A stretch of DNA of 64,000 nucleotides from Solilutibacter silvestris (GCF_002895945.1 NZ_NPZB01000002.1:930001-994000); one strand, 5' to 3'. Positions 1 through 9,108 are shown, numbered from the stretch's first letter. Numbers and translations: made by a program. The notes: a model not told the origin generated them from the letters alone.

Positions 1-1387
1 CACGCCAGTCGAGGTCGCCGGAAATGGCATTGTTCTGCAACACGAGTGCGCTGCCGGCGCCGCCGCCACCACTGATGACCTCGCAATCGCCGAGGCCAGT
101 GATGGTGTTGAAGCGCATTGTCACCATGTTCGCGCCGGTGAGCAGGTCGATCGAGACGGTATTGCCGAGGGCGCGACACAGGTCATCGGATTCCAGCGCC
201 GAGGTCGGATAGCCGAGGAGGGCGTTGCAGTTGCCGATGATCACGCTGTTCTCGATCAGGCCGGGGCCTGCGACTTTCACCTGATTGCCGGCATTGGCGT
301 ATGACAACACCTGTCGCACGGTCACGCTGCCGGTGCCGTTGGCGTACAACAGGTCGATGCCATCGGATGTGTTGTGGTGCACCTTGGTGCCCTGGAAGAT
401 CCAGTTGCCACCGGTGCGCCCGGTGCCAAGGCCATCGCCGTAACCGCCTTCCAGCTGTCCCCAGCAACCGAAGTAGGTGTGATCGACGTAGTTCTCGATG
501 CAACCGTTCCAGGCGATCTCGCCGCCAATGAAGGCGATGGTCCCGCTGTTGCTCGATCCGGTCTGGCTGCCATAGGCGACATCACCGTCCCAACCAGCCC
601 AGCCGTTGCCGAGGATGCGCACGTTGTATAACGTCCAGTCGGTGAGTTTCCCCGCCGACACGCCATTGTGCGGAAAGCCGTGGACATCGACGTTGCCGAT
701 GAAGGTCTTGCCGGCGCCGACGGCAACGATCCCGTCGGCACCGATGTCGCCGAACGGCGGATTGGCGGGACATGCCGCGGTGACGGCCCCCGGCGTGGTC
801 GTTCCGGAATGGTTGTGCGCGTAAGCGCAACTGGCATGATCGGTGAGATCGAGGCATTGCACTTCGACGTTCTGGCTGCCGGTGAGGTTGAGGACGCGAT
901 CGGCGCGCCCGCTCGCCCACAGTTCCGGCTTGGTGCTGCACGTCGTCCAGTCCTTGCCGAGGATGCGCGTGCGCGTGTCCCAGGTCGCGCCGGAGGGAAT
1001 CGGCGGCGGGTAACAGTCGTAGCTCCAACTCGGCGAACAGTTGGCCGTTCCTGGCGCACCGACACCGATCTTATAACTGCCCGGCGAGATGATCAAGGTA
1101 TCGCCGCCGGCGATCAGTGGCGTGGTCGGCGTGGTCTGGCCGAGCGGAAACGCAATGTTCGGGCTGGACCACGCGCAGTTGCGACTCTTGCCGTCGTAAG
1201 CGGCATCGACCAGACCGGTGCACTGGGTGGCATCACCGCCATCGCTGCGCACGTAATACGTGTTGGCCGCGAACGACAGCGGCGAGGCGATCGCCAACGG
1301 CAGCGCGGCGGCGATGCCGAGCGGCAATGGCAGCATGCGGATGCGCGGATGGCGACGGGCAGGAATGGCTGTCTTGTACGTAGTCAT
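1..1387 (-). CDS. Secreted right-handed beta-helix repeat protein (C-terminus beyond window)
   Basis: The frame is open from an ATG at 1387 through the left edge, giving about 462 visible residues. The N-terminus has a basic stretch followed by a hydrophobic segment ending LSFAAN, a clear Sec signal peptide, so the product is exported. The body has many short turns rich in Gly, Asn and Asp, with phrases such as NVRILGNGWAGWDGD, KVHHNTSDGIDLLYANG and GLIENSVIIGNCN. These are typical of pectate-lyase-like parallel beta-helices (Beta_helix/NosD class). It is also rich in Cys (about 16 in the visible part). Its ATG overlaps the stop of the ATP-grasp gene upstream (ATGA), so the two are probably translationally coupled. 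It may modify or bind the polysaccharide made by the locus; no catalytic residues could be assigned. Confidence 0.8.
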   Translation of the reverse strand, partial: MTTYKTAIPARRHPRIRMLPLPLGIAAALPLAIASPLSFAANTYYVRSDGGDATQCTGLVDAAYDGKSRNCAWSSPNIAFPLGQTTPTTPLIAGGDTLIISPGSYKIGVGAPGTANCSPSWSYDCYPPPIPSGATWDTRTRILGKDWTTCSTKPELWASGRADRVLNLTGSQNVEVQCLDLTDHASCAYAHNHSGTTTPGAVTAACPANPPFGDIGADGIVAVGAGKTFIGNVDVHGFPHNGVSAGKLTDWTLYNVRILGNGWAGWDGDVAYGSQTGSSNSGTIAFIGGEIAWNGCIENYVDHTYFGCWGQLEGGYGDGLGTGRTGGNWIFQGTKVHHNTSDGIDLLYANGTGSVTVRQVLSYANAGNQVKVAGPGLIENSVIIGNCNALLGYPTSALESDDLCRALGNTVSIDLLTGANMVTMRFNTITGLGDCEVISGGGGAGSALVLQNNAISGDLDWR

Positions 1388-2637
1388 GGCGGGGGATCCA
1401 TGGGGGGGAAATTGGAAGTGGAGACCGCAACCTGGGTGGTCGCTGGTACCAGGTGGACGCTGCGCGCGAGGGAACGGCGCAATTGGACGGACACGCGATG
1501 GATGGCCGGGCGGGGATCGTTCCAGCGGTACACGTGCTCATAGGCGCCGGGCCAGTCGAGCAGTGCGGTGGTGATCGAGGCGCGCGCATGCTTCAGCGCG
1601 TTGGCATCCTCGATCCAGTTCACGCAACCCTTGCCGATGCGATAGCGACGCACCGCCGCCACCGGCAGTTCCTGCGCATCGCGCCATGCCATCTCGCAGA
1701 CGTTCACGCCGCAGCGCGCGGCGAATTCGACGTACCACCAGGCCCGCGTGTTCACTTCGAGGAGGCGGTACTCGCCATCACGTGCATCCTGCTTGAACTC
1801 GGCGCTGAAGATGCCGCGGTAATCCAATTGGTCGAGCAGGCGCATGCAGGCCATCACCGCTGGTTCGATCTCCTCCAGCGCGATGCTGCGGCAGAACGTG
1901 CTGTTGCCGAAATCGGGTGGGTGGATGCGGGTGCGCCGGCGCGCGAACAGGCCGGGATAGCGGCCGGCGCGATCGCGGAAGCCATCGACGAACACGTGGT
2001 TGCCAACGGGGCCGGGGACGTATTCCTGCACGATCATGCCGTGCCCCTGTGCCTGCAATTGCGACCAGGTTTCCCGACAGGCGCGGGCGTTCTCCACCCA
2101 CACGCCCTTGCGCCCGGTGATGCGGCTGAAACTCTGGGAATCGATCGGCTTGATGAAGACGCGATCGAGCTGTGCGAACGGCAAGTGGTCGAAATCGGAA
2201 TCGTCATGCACGGTAAAGGTGCGCGGGAAGGCGATGTCCTTGCCCTCGAGCCAATCGGCGAAGCGTGCCTTGTCCTGCAGGATGCGCATGGTCGTCGCGG
2301 AACTGGTGCTCGCGAGATAGCGATCCATCACCCGGCCGCCGACAGCGTTGCGCGCCACCCAGTCGGCGATGTCATCGGCGCAGGGAATCAACACCGCTGG
2401 CCCGATATCCGCACGCGCCAAGGCTTGCTCGACCCCTGTGGTCGAACCATCCCATGCGGGTGTCCCAAAGAACGGGCGGAACCAGCGCGAATGGGCGGCG
2501 AGGTCGCCCGGCGGACAAGCCGTCCATGCCGGGATGCCGGCGTCATGTATCGCGCGCAGGGCACCAAGGCCGGTAAACCCGGCTCCCATCACCAGCGCTG
2601 GAATCCTTTCGTCCATCGTTTGTCCGTGATCCTTCAC
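1384..2637 (-). CDS. ATP-grasp domain protein of the polysaccharide locus
   Basis: A 417-residue cytoplasmic protein. Residues 14-30 (PALVMGAGFTGLGALRAI) form a pre-ATP-grasp Rossmann-like start. The middle and end show ATP-grasp features: a lysine strand (VFIKPIDSQS), EYVPGPVGNHVFVDG as the central hairpin, and FSAEFKQDARDGEYRLLEVNTRAWWY carrying the Mg-binding Glu/Asn pair (LEVN). Such enzymes ligate a carboxylate to an amine or thiol through an acyl phosphate; family members in sugar clusters often attach amino acids. The substrate cannot be read from sequence. A second ATG at 2616 is an alternative start; neither has a strong Shine-Dalgarno. The stop overlaps the beta-helix gene start by ATGA. 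Confidence 0.78.
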   Translation of the reverse strand: MKDHGQTMDERIPALVMGAGFTGLGALRAIHDAGIPAWTACPPGDLAAHSRWFRPFFGTPAWDGSTTGVEQALARADIGPAVLIPCADDIADWVARNAVGGRVMDRYLASTSSATTMRILQDKARFADWLEGKDIAFPRTFTVHDDSDFDHLPFAQLDRVFIKPIDSQSFSRITGRKGVWVENARACRETWSQLQAQGHGMIVQEYVPGPVGNHVFVDGFRDRAGRYPGLFARRRTRIHPPDFGNSTFCRSIALEEIEPAVMACMRLLDQLDYRGIFSAEFKQDARDGEYRLLEVNTRAWWYVEFAARCGVNVCEMAWRDAQELPVAAVRRYRIGKGCVNWIEDANALKHARASITTALLDWPGAYEHVYRWNDPRPAIHRVSVQLRRSLARSVHLVPATTQVAVSTSNFPPMDPPP

Positions 2638-2711
2638 GTGAAGTCAGCACATTCGCGGTCGTTGCGGCAAGGCATGGATGCAAGGTCACCGCATTGGCGG
2701 CGAGCACGCGT

Positions 2712-3152
2712 TCAGCCAGCGCTGGTTCCCCATGGCGGCCCGGTCGCGGCAGTCAGCGGATCCGCGCCATCGACCGCCCAGATTCCAAGGCCCAGCAACG
2801 CCAGCCCGAGCAGGGTGAGCAGCGTCACCGCCATCACCTGCTTCCGCGTTGCGTCGTCGCCGCTTTCGTCGGGGTGGACAGCCGCAACCACCTCGTGGCG
2901 CGGCAGTTGCTCTTCGACGGCTCTTGGCTGGATGGCCGCACCACGGACGCGCGCTCCCGGAAAACGGCCATGGCGCCGATGGAAGCGCAATGCCTCCAGG
3001 TACAGCATCATCAGGTCTTCTTCGCTCAGCGCCGCGCCACGGTCGGGATGAAGTTCGGCGATGCGACGGCGGAACAAATGTTTCAGGGTATCGACGTCGC
3101 AGTCGGGATCGACGTCGAGCGATGCATACAATGCCGTGAAATCGCTCGTCAT
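2712..3152 (-). CDS. Membrane-anchored J-domain protein
   Basis: A 146-residue protein starting at an ATG preceded by GGGAGGGAA at good spacing. Residues about 5-50 form a J-domain with the diagnostic HPD tripeptide (AELHPDRGAAL), needed to stimulate the Hsp70 ATPase. There is no G/F region, zinc finger or client-binding C-terminus. Near the C-terminus, residues about 108-128 (VMAVTLLTLLGLALLGLGIW) form one transmembrane helix. It is therefore a small inner-membrane J-protein that could recruit DnaK to the membrane. It shares the strand of the polysaccharide run but is separated from the ATP-grasp gene by 74 nt. The partner is unknown. Confidence 0.75.
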   Translation of the reverse strand: MTSDFTALYASLDVDPDCDVDTLKHLFRRRIAELHPDRGAALSEEDLMMLYLEALRFHRRHGRFPGARVRGAAIQPRAVEEQLPRHEVVAAVHPDESGDDATRKQVMAVTLLTLLGLALLGLGIWAVDGADPLTAATGPPWGTSAG

Positions 3153-3272
3153 GCGGATTCCCTCCCGGTCGTCGAACGCATCCTGCGCAGACCAATCATG
3201 ATCGTTCGATCCTAGTCCGATGGTGGCTACAATGCAACGCAGAAGCGGGCAGGGAAGGCAGGCGCTGCAGAC

Positions 3273-4760
3273 ATGAGGGGAACCACCGCAGCGGACGGGA
3301 TCGGGCGCCATTACCTGCGCTATTCCCTTGGCAACGTCTCCACCATCCTCGCCGGACTGGTGTCCTTCCCGTTGATGACGCGCCTGCTGGACAACACCCA
3401 GTACGGCATCCTTGGCTACTACGACAACTGGATGTTGCTGGCGGTCGCAGTTGCCAAATTCGGCGCCCAGCATTCGCTGCTGCGGTTTTACCCGCATGGC
3501 GAGGATGCCGGCGACCGCGCGGCGTTCTTCACCAATTTCTTCTACCTGCCGCTGGCGTGTTCGCTGCTGTTGTGGCTGGTATTGCTGGTGGTGATGGCGA
3601 CGATCGATCGCGCGACCGGCGCCCAACAGCACCTGGTGTTCTGGATGGCGATGTTCGCGGTGCCGATGTCGAGTTTTTCCAGCCTGGCGGAAACCATCCT
3701 GCGTGCAAGCGAACAATCGCGCACGGTGCTGGTCACGCGCGTTGTCGGACGCTGGCTGGAAGTGGCGTTGATGGTCGGTGCGGTGGTGTTGCTCAGCCAC
3801 AGCGCCATCGCCGCTTATGGCGGCAAGCTGGCCGCGACAGTGTTGGTCACCGGGTGGTACGTAGCGTGGGTGCGTCGCCACGTCCGCTTCATGCGTTCGC
3901 ACGTGTCGTTCGCACGGATGCGCGAAGGCATGCGCTACGGGGTGCCGATGGTGGCCAACGAGATCGTCGCCGTCGCGATCGTCGTGGTCGATCGGCTGAT
4001 GCTGAAAGGCATGCTGGGCGAATTTGCTGCGGTCGGCATCTACAGCGTGGGCGCATCGCTGGCGATGCAGTTGAACGCCTTCATGAACACCAGCGTGTTC
4101 GATGCCTTGATCCCGACCGCCAATCGCCTGTACCAGACCGAAGGCGCGGACGCGGTGCGTGCGTTGAAGCAGCGGGTGCTGTTGCCGATGACCTATTGTA
4201 GCATCGGCATGGCGATGCTGCTGGGCCTGTTCGGCGGCGACGCCATCATCGCGCTCAGTGGTGCGGCCAAGGCCGCTTCCGGGCCGGTGTTCTCGGTCCT
4301 CGGCATGGTGTTCGCGCTGTATCCGTTGCTGGCGCTGTCCGGCTTTGGCCTGCTGCTGGAAAAACGCACGCACAAGATCCTCGTGCTGATGCTGTCCAGC
4401 CTGGCGATCAACGTCGCGCTCAACCTGTGGTGGATCCCGCGCTTCCACGTCATGGGCTCGGTCTATGCCAGCGCGATCAGCACGCTGGTGCTTGGCCTGG
4501 CGTATTGCATTTTCGTACGGCGCAATTTGCTGCAATTCCCGGCACCGGGTGTCGTCGCGCGGGCGCTGCTGGCAGCAATCGCCTGCCTCGTCATCGCATG
4601 GTGGCTGGCCGGCGTGTTGACGCCAGGCTGGATGCGCTTCCTGTTTGGCAGCGGAACATGTGCAGTTGTTTACGCGGGCATGGTGCTGGCGCTGGATGCG
4701 CGTGCGCGTGTCCTGTTGCAGCGGTTGCTGGGCCGCTTCGGCATCGGCAAACCGACATGA
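3273..4760 (+). CDS. Wzx-type oligosaccharide flippase
   Basis: A 495-residue polytopic membrane protein with about 12-14 hydrophobic segments. The N-terminal signature GRHYLRYSLGNVSTILAGLV and SFPLMTRLLDNTQYGILGYY matches the Polysacc_synt/MOP superfamily, in which the first helix is followed by a conserved LTR/QYG loop. Members flip undecaprenyl-PP-linked repeat units across the inner membrane in Wzx/Wzy-dependent pathways. The gene faces opposite to the surrounding minus-strand glycosyltransferases and converges on the acetyltransferase gene with a 17-nt gap. It is therefore transcribed separately from the main run although it clearly belongs to the same pathway. Confidence 0.85.
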   Translation: MRGTTAADGIGRHYLRYSLGNVSTILAGLVSFPLMTRLLDNTQYGILGYYDNWMLLAVAVAKFGAQHSLLRFYPHGEDAGDRAAFFTNFFYLPLACSLLLWLVLLVVMATIDRATGAQQHLVFWMAMFAVPMSSFSSLAETILRASEQSRTVLVTRVVGRWLEVALMVGAVVLLSHSAIAAYGGKLAATVLVTGWYVAWVRRHVRFMRSHVSFARMREGMRYGVPMVANEIVAVAIVVVDRLMLKGMLGEFAAVGIYSVGASLAMQLNAFMNTSVFDALIPTANRLYQTEGADAVRALKQRVLLPMTYCSIGMAMLLGLFGGDAIIALSGAAKAASGPVFSVLGMVFALYPLLALSGFGLLLEKRTHKILVLMLSSLAINVALNLWWIPRFHVMGSVYASAISTLVLGLAYCIFVRRNLLQFPAPGVVARALLAAIACLVIAWWLAGVLTPGWMRFLFGSGTCAVVYAGMVLALDARARVLLQRLLGRFGIGKPT

Positions 4761-4777
4761 GCAGTCAGGCGCGATCA

Positions 4778-5320
4778 TCACGGGCAGTCGAGCGGGCTCA
4801 TCCGCACTGCGGCGCCGACCACGCGCATGCGTGCGGGAACATCGCGGGTGACCACGGTATTGGCGCCGATCACCACGCCGTTGCCGATGGTGATGTCGCC
4901 GATCACTTTGGCGCCGGCACCGATGTAGACGTTGTCACCGAGGCGTGGCCAGCGGGTCGATTTCCCGGCACCCTTGTAGCCGATGGTGACGCCCTGGCCG
5001 ACACTGAGATGATGGCCGGCATTGCAATGGAGGAAAATGCCGCCGTGATGACCGATGTGCAGTCCCGGACCGATGTCGGCATTGGCCGAGATCTGGATGC
5101 CGAGGGCGAGATCACTGGACACTTTCAGTGGCAGGTAGACCAGCGTGAACGGCAGCCGCAACAGGCGCGATGGAATCCGCCGCGTCCAGCGCACGTAGCG
5201 GTAGACCAGCGTCGCCAGGAAGCCGTAGGTGAAGAACGCATGGGCCGGCGCACGCCATCTCGGTGCGCCCGCATGTTCGTCAAGGTAGGTGCGGAAATCC
5301 TCCCTCAGCGCGGCGAACAT
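4778..5320 (-). CDS. Serine acetyltransferase-like hexapeptide (left-handed beta-helix) acetyltransferase
   Basis: A 180-residue protein whose C-terminal two thirds consist of hexapeptide repeats (ISANADIGPGLHIGHHGGIFLH, VTIGYKGAG, LGDNVYIGAGAKVIGDITIGNGVVIGANTVVTRDVP). The His pair in the GLHIGHHGG stretch matches the catalytic region of CysE/NeuO-type O-acetyltransferases. The N-terminal domain is shorter than in true CysE, and the gene sits among glycosyltransferases. It is therefore more likely to O-acetylate a sugar or glycan than serine; a CysE candidate lies at the right edge of the window. An ATG 48 nt upstream is an alternative start but would overlap the divergent YdcF-like gene. 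Confidence 0.75.
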   Translation of the reverse strand: MFAALREDFRTYLDEHAGAPRWRAPAHAFFTYGFLATLVYRYVRWTRRIPSRLLRLPFTLVYLPLKVSSDLALGIQISANADIGPGLHIGHHGGIFLHCNAGHHLSVGQGVTIGYKGAGKSTRWPRLGDNVYIGAGAKVIGDITIGNGVVIGANTVVTRDVPARMRVVGAAVRMSPLDCP

Positions 5321-5352
5321 GACGGGCTCGCCTTGGCAATCGAGTGCACGCG

Positions 5353-6102
5353 ATGAGCGACTTCGCATTGTCGCCGCTGACATGGTTGGCGCTGGCGGCG
5401 CTGGCGTTGGCAGTGTTCGGCACACGCCTGCCGCGGATCGCGAAACGGGTTTGTCAGGGCGTTGTTGTCCTCGCGGTGTTCGCCTGTACGCCGCTGTGCG
5501 CGAACGCGTTGCTGTGGCTGGCCGAACGCCATCCGCAAGTGAAGGAATGCGCCGCCACGCAGGGCGACTGGCCAATCGTGTTGCTCACGGCCGGCTTCGA
5601 CCGTCCGCCGCATTCGCCCGATGATGGCGCCGCGTTGAACAGGGAAAATTTCGAGCGGATGGATATCGCGTACCGGTTGGCGCTGGCCGATCCGCAAGCG
5701 ATCCTGCACGTGTCCGGTGGCGGGCGGGAACGCATCGCCGAAGCCGAGGTCGTCGCCCGTCGGCTGGAACAACGTGGTCTCGCACCGGCAGGCTTGCGCA
5801 CGGAAACGCGTTCCCGCACCACCTGGGAGAACGCTTTCGCGTTGCGCGGTGATATCACCCGGGCGCGGCTGGTGACATCGCCGGCACACCTGCAACGTGC
5901 AGCGATGGCCTTCCACGCCGCCGGCATCGAGATCTGCGCTGTTGCAGGCACGAGTGGGGTGGTGGCGATGGATGGCGTTGGCTACCTGCTGCCGCGTCGC
6001 ACCGCACTGGTCAAGACCGAACAGGCACTGCACGAACTGGTCGGGCGTGTCGCCTATGCGTGGCAGGCATGGCGCGTTCATGCCGCCAGCAACCGCTCGT
6101 AG
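5353..6102 (+). CDS. YdcF/ElyC-like DUF218 membrane protein
   Basis: About 249 residues. The N-terminus has two hydrophobic segments (PLTWLALAALALAVFG and GVVVLAVFACTPLCANALLWL), followed by a soluble DUF218 domain. The domain shows the usual order: a strand WPIVLLTAGF, an Asn/Arg-rich loop, the Gly-rich GG loop in ILHVSGGGRER, then AEAEVVARRLEQRG and TRSRTTWENAF (the conserved S.TT.EN signature). E. coli ElyC affects the undecaprenyl-phosphate lipid carrier pool, and DUF218 proteins recur in polysaccharide loci, which fits this context. A GTG at 5344 is an alternative start. The 3' end overlaps the convergent glycosyltransferase gene by 25 nt. Confidence 0.78.
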   Translation: MSDFALSPLTWLALAALALAVFGTRLPRIAKRVCQGVVVLAVFACTPLCANALLWLAERHPQVKECAATQGDWPIVLLTAGFDRPPHSPDDGAALNRENFERMDIAYRLALADPQAILHVSGGGRERIAEAEVVARRLEQRGLAPAGLRTETRSRTTWENAFALRGDITRARLVTSPAHLQRAAMAFHAAGIEICAVAGTSGVVAMDGVGYLLPRRTALVKTEQALHELVGRVAYAWQAWRVHAASNRS

Positions 6103-7262
6103 TGCGGAAGCATCGCATCACCGATCGCATCCCAGCCATAACGTGCTTCCGCCAGCCGCCGCGCTTCGCGCCCGAGCATGGCGCGCCGGGCGGGGTCGTC
6201 GAGCAAGGCGAGGATGCGTTCGGCGAATGACTGCGCATCGTCGGCGAATTCGCCGTGGACACCATCTTCAAGATCGATGCCTTCGCTGCCGATCGACGTG
6301 GTGACGATGGCCTTGCCGAAGGCCATCGCTTCCAGCACCTTCAGGCGCGTGCCGCTGCCCATGCGCAAGGGGACGACATAGACCGAGGCGCGTTGCAGCA
6401 ACGGTCGCAAATCCTCGACGAAGCCGCTGACATCGACGTTGCCGGAAACGTTCCCTGGAACGTGCAAACCATCGGACTTGCCGACCAGGGTGAAGCGCAG
6501 GCCGGGTCGATGCATCAGCACCCTCGGCAGCACATCGGCCAGGAACCATTCGATGCCGTCGCGATTGGGGAACCAGCCCATCTGTCCGACGAATACGAGA
6601 CTGCCGTCTTCATCACCGCTGCCCGGTCGGTTGCTGTCGAGATCGACACCGTTGGGGACGGTGATGGCATCGCGCGCGCCCATCGTCGCGAGCTGGGCGC
6701 GATCCTGTTCCGAACACGCAAGCACCAGATCTGCGCGTCGGCAGGCGGCTTCCTCGAACCTGTTCAACCTGCCGGTCTGGCTGCGCAGGAAGGCGCGATG
6801 CAGCGGTCGCGATTCATTGTCGCCACGCACGCGCAGCAACGCATGTTCGACATTGTGTGCGTTGTAGATGATGGGAACGCCCGATGGCACGCATTCGGCG
6901 CAGGCCATCAGCGGCAGCATGTCGATATGGACGAGATCGGCATCGCTTGCCAGTTCGCCGAGGCATGTTTTCAGCCGCGCATCGGCATAACGATGCACGA
7001 CGTACGGCAGCGGTCCCGCCAGGCTCGACGCCAGCTGGGTGGCGGTGGACAGCGCATCCTGTCGCAATGGGTGGACAACCAGCCGCGCCACATTCGTTGG
7101 CAGATCGTCTTGCGCGATCGCTGCATCCTCGGGACGCAGGCAACTGAGCAGGGTGACCTGGTGGCGGCGCGACAGAGCCCGCAACAAATGCCAAGAACGC
7201 AACTGGTGACCCTCCGTCGGCGGCCACGGCAGGCGACTGGTGACCATCAGCACCCGGGCCAT
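6078..7262 (-). CDS. Glycosyltransferase, GT4-like (TIGR03087/Stp1-type)
   Basis: A 394-residue GT-B enzyme. The N-terminus (MARVLMVTSRLPWPPTEGHQLRSWHLLRALSRRH) is characteristic of the sugar transferases linked to XrtA/PEP-CTERM exopolysaccharide loci (TIGR03087). The C-terminal nucleotide-sugar domain has SLVFVGQMGWFPNRDGIEWF, then VYVVPLRMGSGTRLKVLEAMAFGKAIVTT, the EX7E-like region of GT4 enzymes. It acts at the cytoplasmic face in building the repeat unit. The start ATG overlaps the upstream GT2 stop as TGATG, so the two are coupled; an in-frame upstream ATG inside the GT2 gene is less likely. Donor and acceptor sugars are unknown. Confidence 0.85.
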   Translation of the reverse strand: MARVLMVTSRLPWPPTEGHQLRSWHLLRALSRRHQVTLLSCLRPEDAAIAQDDLPTNVARLVVHPLRQDALSTATQLASSLAGPLPYVVHRYADARLKTCLGELASDADLVHIDMLPLMACAECVPSGVPIIYNAHNVEHALLRVRGDNESRPLHRAFLRSQTGRLNRFEEAACRRADLVLACSEQDRAQLATMGARDAITVPNGVDLDSNRPGSGDEDGSLVFVGQMGWFPNRDGIEWFLADVLPRVLMHRPGLRFTLVGKSDGLHVPGNVSGNVDVSGFVEDLRPLLQRASVYVVPLRMGSGTRLKVLEAMAFGKAIVTTSIGSEGIDLEDGVHGEFADDAQSFAERILALLDDPARRAMLGREARRLAEARYGWDAIGDAMLPHYERLLAA

Positions 7263-8392
7263 CAGTGCGGCTTCCACAAACGATTGGCATCACGTGATAT
7301 CGCCGCCGGCAACGACAACAACGCGGCGGTGTTCAGCATCAGGAAGGTGCCAGCGGTGATGGCGAATGGCAATCGTCGCGCCGTGCCAGGCACAGCGATG
7401 GCGAACAGCGCAATCCCGTATCCGATGCACTGCGCGACGAACAACGCGCGATACAGCGGGTCGCCCGAGAACGCGCAGGCGAGCAGGGCGGCGAGCATCG
7501 CCCACGGTGCCAGCAAGCGGCTCAGTTTGTGCGAATACCAAGCGAACCACACCGGGTTGCGCCATGGCACGAGCAATCGCGGCAATCGTGCGATCAACTG
7601 CCAGTTCCCGGCCAGCGTTCGTACCTTGCGCGCGAATTCCTCGCCGTGGTTCGCGGATGCCGTGTCCCAGGCGATCGCGCGCTCCGACATCCACACCCTG
7701 TGTCCGGAAAACACCACCTGCAAGGGCAACCACATGTCATCGAGCAGCGTGCCTGCCGGCATCGGCACGAACAGCGAGGTGCGCAGGGCGTGGATCGCGC
7801 CACTGACGCCGTGCAGCCAGCCCAGCGCCGATTCGTCATGGCGGAGTTGGCGTTCGATGCGCCAGTACAGGCCGAGGTCATTGTCACCGTCACTTTCATT
7901 GCGGAAGCGAAGTTCGCCTGCCACTGCGCCGATGCGGGGGTTGTCGAACGGCGCGACCAGTGCGCGCAATGTGCCCGGTTCGAAGCGTTGACGGGCATCG
8001 GCGAAGACGGTGATCGGAGTGGTCACTGCGCGCAACGCAATATTCAACGCCGACGCCTTGCCGTCATTGTCAGTGAGGGTGATGACGCGACAACGCGGAT
8101 CGCCAATGTTTGCCGCGCGCGAGGTGGCATCATTACTGCCATCGTCGACCACGATCACCCGTATGCGATCGGCGGGATAGTCCTGCGCCAGGATGTCGCG
8201 GGTGCGCGCGGCGATTCGTGTTTCTTCGTCGTGGGCGGCGATGACGACCGTGATTTCCGGTAGTGCACCAGGTGCGGCGTCGACGGAACGCTTGCGGCCG
8301 CGACCGGCGATCCGCAACAACAGCGGGTAGCCGAGATAGGCGTAGGCCAGCATCGCCATGCACAGCCAGAACATGAGTGCGCTGGCGTTCAC
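7262..8392 (-). CDS. Family 2 glycosyltransferase with membrane segments
   Basis: A 376-residue processive-type GT2 protein. An N-terminal transmembrane helix (MFWLCMAMLAYAYLGYPLLL) precedes the GT-A domain. That domain contains ITVVIAAHDEE, the nucleotide-binding VIVVDDGSND, an acidic DXD-like FADARQR, and later TLLDDMWLPLQ plus a QXXRW-like RKVRTLAGNWQ. Three or four C-terminal hydrophobic segments follow. The most likely start is the GTG at 8392, which overlaps the deacetylase stop as GTGA; an upstream start would run deep into the deacetylase gene. The arrangement resembles exopolysaccharide glycosyltransferases with a membrane-embedded catalytic module. The sugar specificity is unknown. 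Confidence 0.82.
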   Translation of the reverse strand: MNASALMFWLCMAMLAYAYLGYPLLLRIAGRGRKRSVDAAPGALPEITVVIAAHDEETRIAARTRDILAQDYPADRIRVIVVDDGSNDATSRAANIGDPRCRVITLTDNDGKASALNIALRAVTTPITVFADARQRFEPGTLRALVAPFDNPRIGAVAGELRFRNESDGDNDLGLYWRIERQLRHDESALGWLHGVSGAIHALRTSLFVPMPAGTLLDDMWLPLQVVFSGHRVWMSERAIAWDTASANHGEEFARKVRTLAGNWQLIARLPRLLVPWRNPVWFAWYSHKLSRLLAPWAMLAALLACAFSGDPLYRALFVAQCIGYGIALFAIAVPGTARRLPFAITAGTFLMLNTAALLSLPAAISRDANRLWKPH

Positions 8393-9108
8393 GTCAGGGC
8401 CGCGCGCAATCGCTGGTAGCGGGCATTGCCGAGCATGCGCTTGGGGACGGCCAATGCGCCATGGCGCAGGCGCGCCCAATGTGCGGCTGGTCCGCTCCAG
8501 TTCGCCAGTGCCGCGAATTTCGCATCACCAAGTTCTCGGGTAATGGCGATGCGGTTGCGCCAGCGCGGCTGCGGGTCATCTTCGTCGGGGCCGGGACGGG
8601 AACCGTAGAGATCGCGATAGCCGCAGGCCAATGCCTCGTCCAGTTCGCGCGCACCGCCGCGCCCGCCGGGCAATGCCATCGCATCCACTGCATTGCCGGT
8701 GATGTCTTCGAGCACTGCCTTGCTGTCGTGCAGCTCGCGGCGCAACGTCTCCACATCCATGTCTTCGAGGAAGCCATGACTCATGCCGTGGGCACCGATG
8801 TGCATGCCGGCATCGGCGAGCGCGCGCACGTTGCTGCGCCGGAGCATGCCGGGGCGATCGATGAATCCGCTGGTGATGAAGAAGGTGGCGTGCAATCCAC
8901 GTTCGACCAGCATCGGCAATGCCGCGGTGACATTGCTGACGTCGCCATCGTCGAAGGTGATGTGAAAGAGATTGGGGTGTTCCCGGTTCGCGATCCAGTC
9001 GAGTTGGCGCGCAAAGCGTTGTCGCGTGATGCTGTACACCGGATCGAAATGTCCCGGCGACGAAGTGCCGTCATGGATGCCGTGATACATCAGGTGCATG
9101 CGGCGCAT
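8389..9108 (-). CDS. Polysaccharide deacetylase (NodB homology), first of two
   Basis: About 239 residues of CE4/NodB fold. Motif 1 is FHITFDDGDVSN, with the catalytic and metal-binding Asp pair. Motif 2 is IGAHGMSHGFLED, matching the H-X-X-S-H zinc-binding motif. ALPGGRGGARE follows, in place of the usual RPPYG motif 3. It is expected to remove N-acetyl groups from a polysaccharide. No signal peptide is visible, so its location is uncertain. The chosen ATG forms a TGATG overlap with the second deacetylase gene; ATG 9120 is an alternative start four codons upstream. Confidence 0.82.
   Translation of the reverse strand: MRRMHLMYHGIHDGTSSPGHFDPVYSITRQRFARQLDWIANREHPNLFHITFDDGDVSNVTAALPMLVERGLHATFFITSGFIDRPGMLRRSNVRALADAGMHIGAHGMSHGFLEDMDVETLRRELHDSKAVLEDITGNAVDAMALPGGRGGARELDEALACGYRDLYGSRPGPDEDDPQPRWRNRIAITRELGDAKFAALANWSGPAAHWARLRHGALAVPKRMLGNARYQRLRAALT

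Noticed and set aside
3153-4781. Minus-strand frame continuing upstream from the J-domain gene through the flippase
   Set aside because: Low-complexity Gln/His/Arg composition antisense to the flippase; the J-domain gene has its own ATG and ribosome-binding site at 3152.
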